The translations under genes and the position numbers were made by a program. 12,258 nt of DNA, from the NCBI GenBank assembly GCA_947306315.1, contig CAMZGF010000017.1, positions 1 to 12,258 of the forward strand, written 5' to 3'. Every line of letters starts with the position of its first letter. Position 1 is the stretch's first letter. Below the pieces are notes generated by a model. That model made no database searches. It was not told the origin of the DNA and worked only from the letters and a program-made list of their open reading frames with translations. Shown here in pieces: positions 11,469 to 12,258 of this stretch. This DNA is from an uncultured Candidatus Saccharibacteria bacterium. GTDB lineage: Bacteria > Patescibacteriota > Saccharimonadia > Saccharimonadales > Saccharimonadaceae.

Positions 11469-12258
11469 CTAATTTTTTAACTCGTTGATATTATCGCTGT
11501 TGCTATTTATAGAATCATAAATCACATTTGTTCGAACTACGGAATTGTTATATTCTTCAATCAACTTATTATGTTCAGCAATTTTCTTGCTTAGAGAATC
11601 CGATGATGCGCGGATTGAATTTATTTCTTTTTGTAAATTATTCCCTTCTTTTATAATTGCATCGATTGAACTATATTTTTTTAAATTAACTCGATTGTTG
11701 TAATCCGTAATTCTTGCATTAAGCGAGTCTGCAAGTATTTCTAACTCTTTTTTTTCGTTATCAATTTCAGACTTTAGTTTGACTATTTTTTCGCTTAATT
11801 CTTTAGTCTCCTTTTCGTATTTCTTAAATACTCCAGAATATTTTTCATAGTAGCTTACGACCTTGTCTTGGTCGTTAAAGAATGACTCATAATGTTTTTC
11901 AAGTTCTAATGGGAGCTCTTTAACTTCAGTACCAAGCCTTGAATGAAGCTCGTCATAGAAATCTTTTTCATCATATAATTTCATAGACTCTTTGATTTCA
12001 TCATCCTCCGGCAAGGAATCGTAATATTTTTTCAAAAGGTCATTCAAGCTCGATTTTTCCCAAAAATGCAGACGGCTATATGCAGCATGCAATAACTCGT
12101 GCGCCATAGTAGATTCCTTCACACCAAGCAATTCTTCTTCATTAATATTATAAAGATGAATTGAATCCTCAGCAGTCTGATAGCAACCGAGAATATATAC
12201 TCCGTTACTGTGTGAATCACACTTTTCATTAAAAACGTCGCGCGTTTCTAATTTAGGA
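11469..12258 (-). CDS. HELLH zinc-metallopeptidase-like protein with C-terminal coiled coil (5'-truncated by the window edge)
   Basis: The minus-strand frame stays open to the right edge, giving at least 262 residues; the true start lies outside. An in-frame TTG at 12131 is not a credible start because coding-like sequence (DSHSNGVYILGCYQTAEDS) continues upstream of it. The core is ESTMAHELLHAAYSRL, with HELLH encoded at 12087-12101: an HExxH zinc-binding site with the catalytic Glu. Downstream, ELHSRLGTEV (encoded about 11922-11951) offers Glu residues for a third zinc ligand, and LPLELEKHYESFF follows. The last 115 or so residues are a charged, heptad-like coiled coil (KETKELSEKIVKLKSEI...). 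No membrane segment is seen in the visible part; an N-terminal anchor could lie outside. It belongs to no family I can name with confidence. It sits 10 bp upstream of clpP. Confidence 0.65.
   Translation of the reverse strand, partial: PKLETRDVFNEKCDSHSNGVYILGCYQTAEDSIHLYNINEEELLGVKESTMAHELLHAAYSRLHFWEKSSLNDLLKKYYDSLPEDDEIKESMKLYDEKDFYDELHSRLGTEVKELPLELEKHYESFFNDQDKVVSYYEKYSGVFKKYEKETKELSEKIVKLKSEIDNEKKELEILADSLNARITDYNNRVNLKKYSSIDAIIKEGNNLQKEINSIRASSDSLSKKIAEHNKLIEEYNNSVVRTNVIYDSINSNSDNINELKN

Noticed and set aside
12131..12131. TTG at 12131 as the start of the metallopeptidase-like gene
   Set aside because: The frame is open for 42 more codons to the window edge with protein-like sequence, and no ribosome binding site precedes the TTG.
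1..12258. CRISPR arrays, insertion sequences, prophage or integrase genes, or UGA recoding
   Set aside because: There are no regularly spaced direct repeats and no transposase-like protein. TGA ends radA and ruvC and no conserved Gly position uses it, so the standard bacterial code holds.

Overview
The window reads as a piece of a small bacterial chromosome, most likely from the Candidate Phyla Radiation (Patescibacteria). Saccharibacteria (TM7) is my best guess. The grounds are the protein flavour of the RecA/RecX/RuvABC/RadA set, a secreted FISUMP-domain (Fibrobacter succinogenes major paralogous) protein, a short type IV prepilin, short spacers and overlapping genes. TGA is used as an ordinary stop (radA, ruvC), so the UGA=Gly code of Gracilibacteria/Absconditabacteria does not apply. 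The lineage is inferred from protein appearance, not from a tree.

Layout from left to right. (1) A glutaredoxin-like gene on the minus strand runs off the left edge. (2) A 216-bp divergent regulatory region with several dyads precedes recA-recX on the plus strand. (3) A convergent minus-strand gene for a secreted FISUMP protein shares its stop codon bases with recX. (4) yebC follows, with its own near-consensus promoter and a hairpin leader. (5) A prepilin-ruvA operon (minus) is divergent from tRNA-Ser(UGA) and a CAU-anticodon tRNA (plus). (6) A rubrerythrin gene (minus) and ruvB (plus) diverge from overlapping promoters. (7) A two-TM bacterial PH-domain protein (plus) faces a membrane-anchored DUF1287-like protein (minus) across a bidirectional terminator. 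(8) radA-ruvC (minus) overlap by four bases. (9) A gene for a HELLH zinc-metallopeptidase-like coiled-coil protein, cut by the right edge, lies 10 bp before clpP (minus).

The functional theme is homologous recombination. The strand-exchange protein (RecA), its modulator (RecX), the whole Holliday-junction processing set (RuvA, RuvB, RuvC) and the branch-migration factor RadA all lie within about 10.3 kb, but in five or more separate transcription units. ruvA is translationally coupled to a type IV prepilin gene, hinting at a link between DNA uptake or pili and recombination. Rubrerythrin, the glutaredoxin-like protein, ClpP and the metallopeptidase add stress and protein-quality functions.

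The most striking non-coding signal is the promoter grammar. Every promoter I can place carries an extended -10 box of the form TG-N-TATAAT, often TRTG-N-TATAAT. In four genes (glutaredoxin-like, prepilin, DUF1287-like, radA) that box lies only 6-7 nt before the ATG, predicting leaderless mRNAs. A second notable signal is a perfect 8-bp UUCG hairpin inside the first codons of recX, just past the ribosome footprint on its TTG start. No mobile element, CRISPR array or phage gene is visible, and no intergenic stretch exceeds 300 bases.
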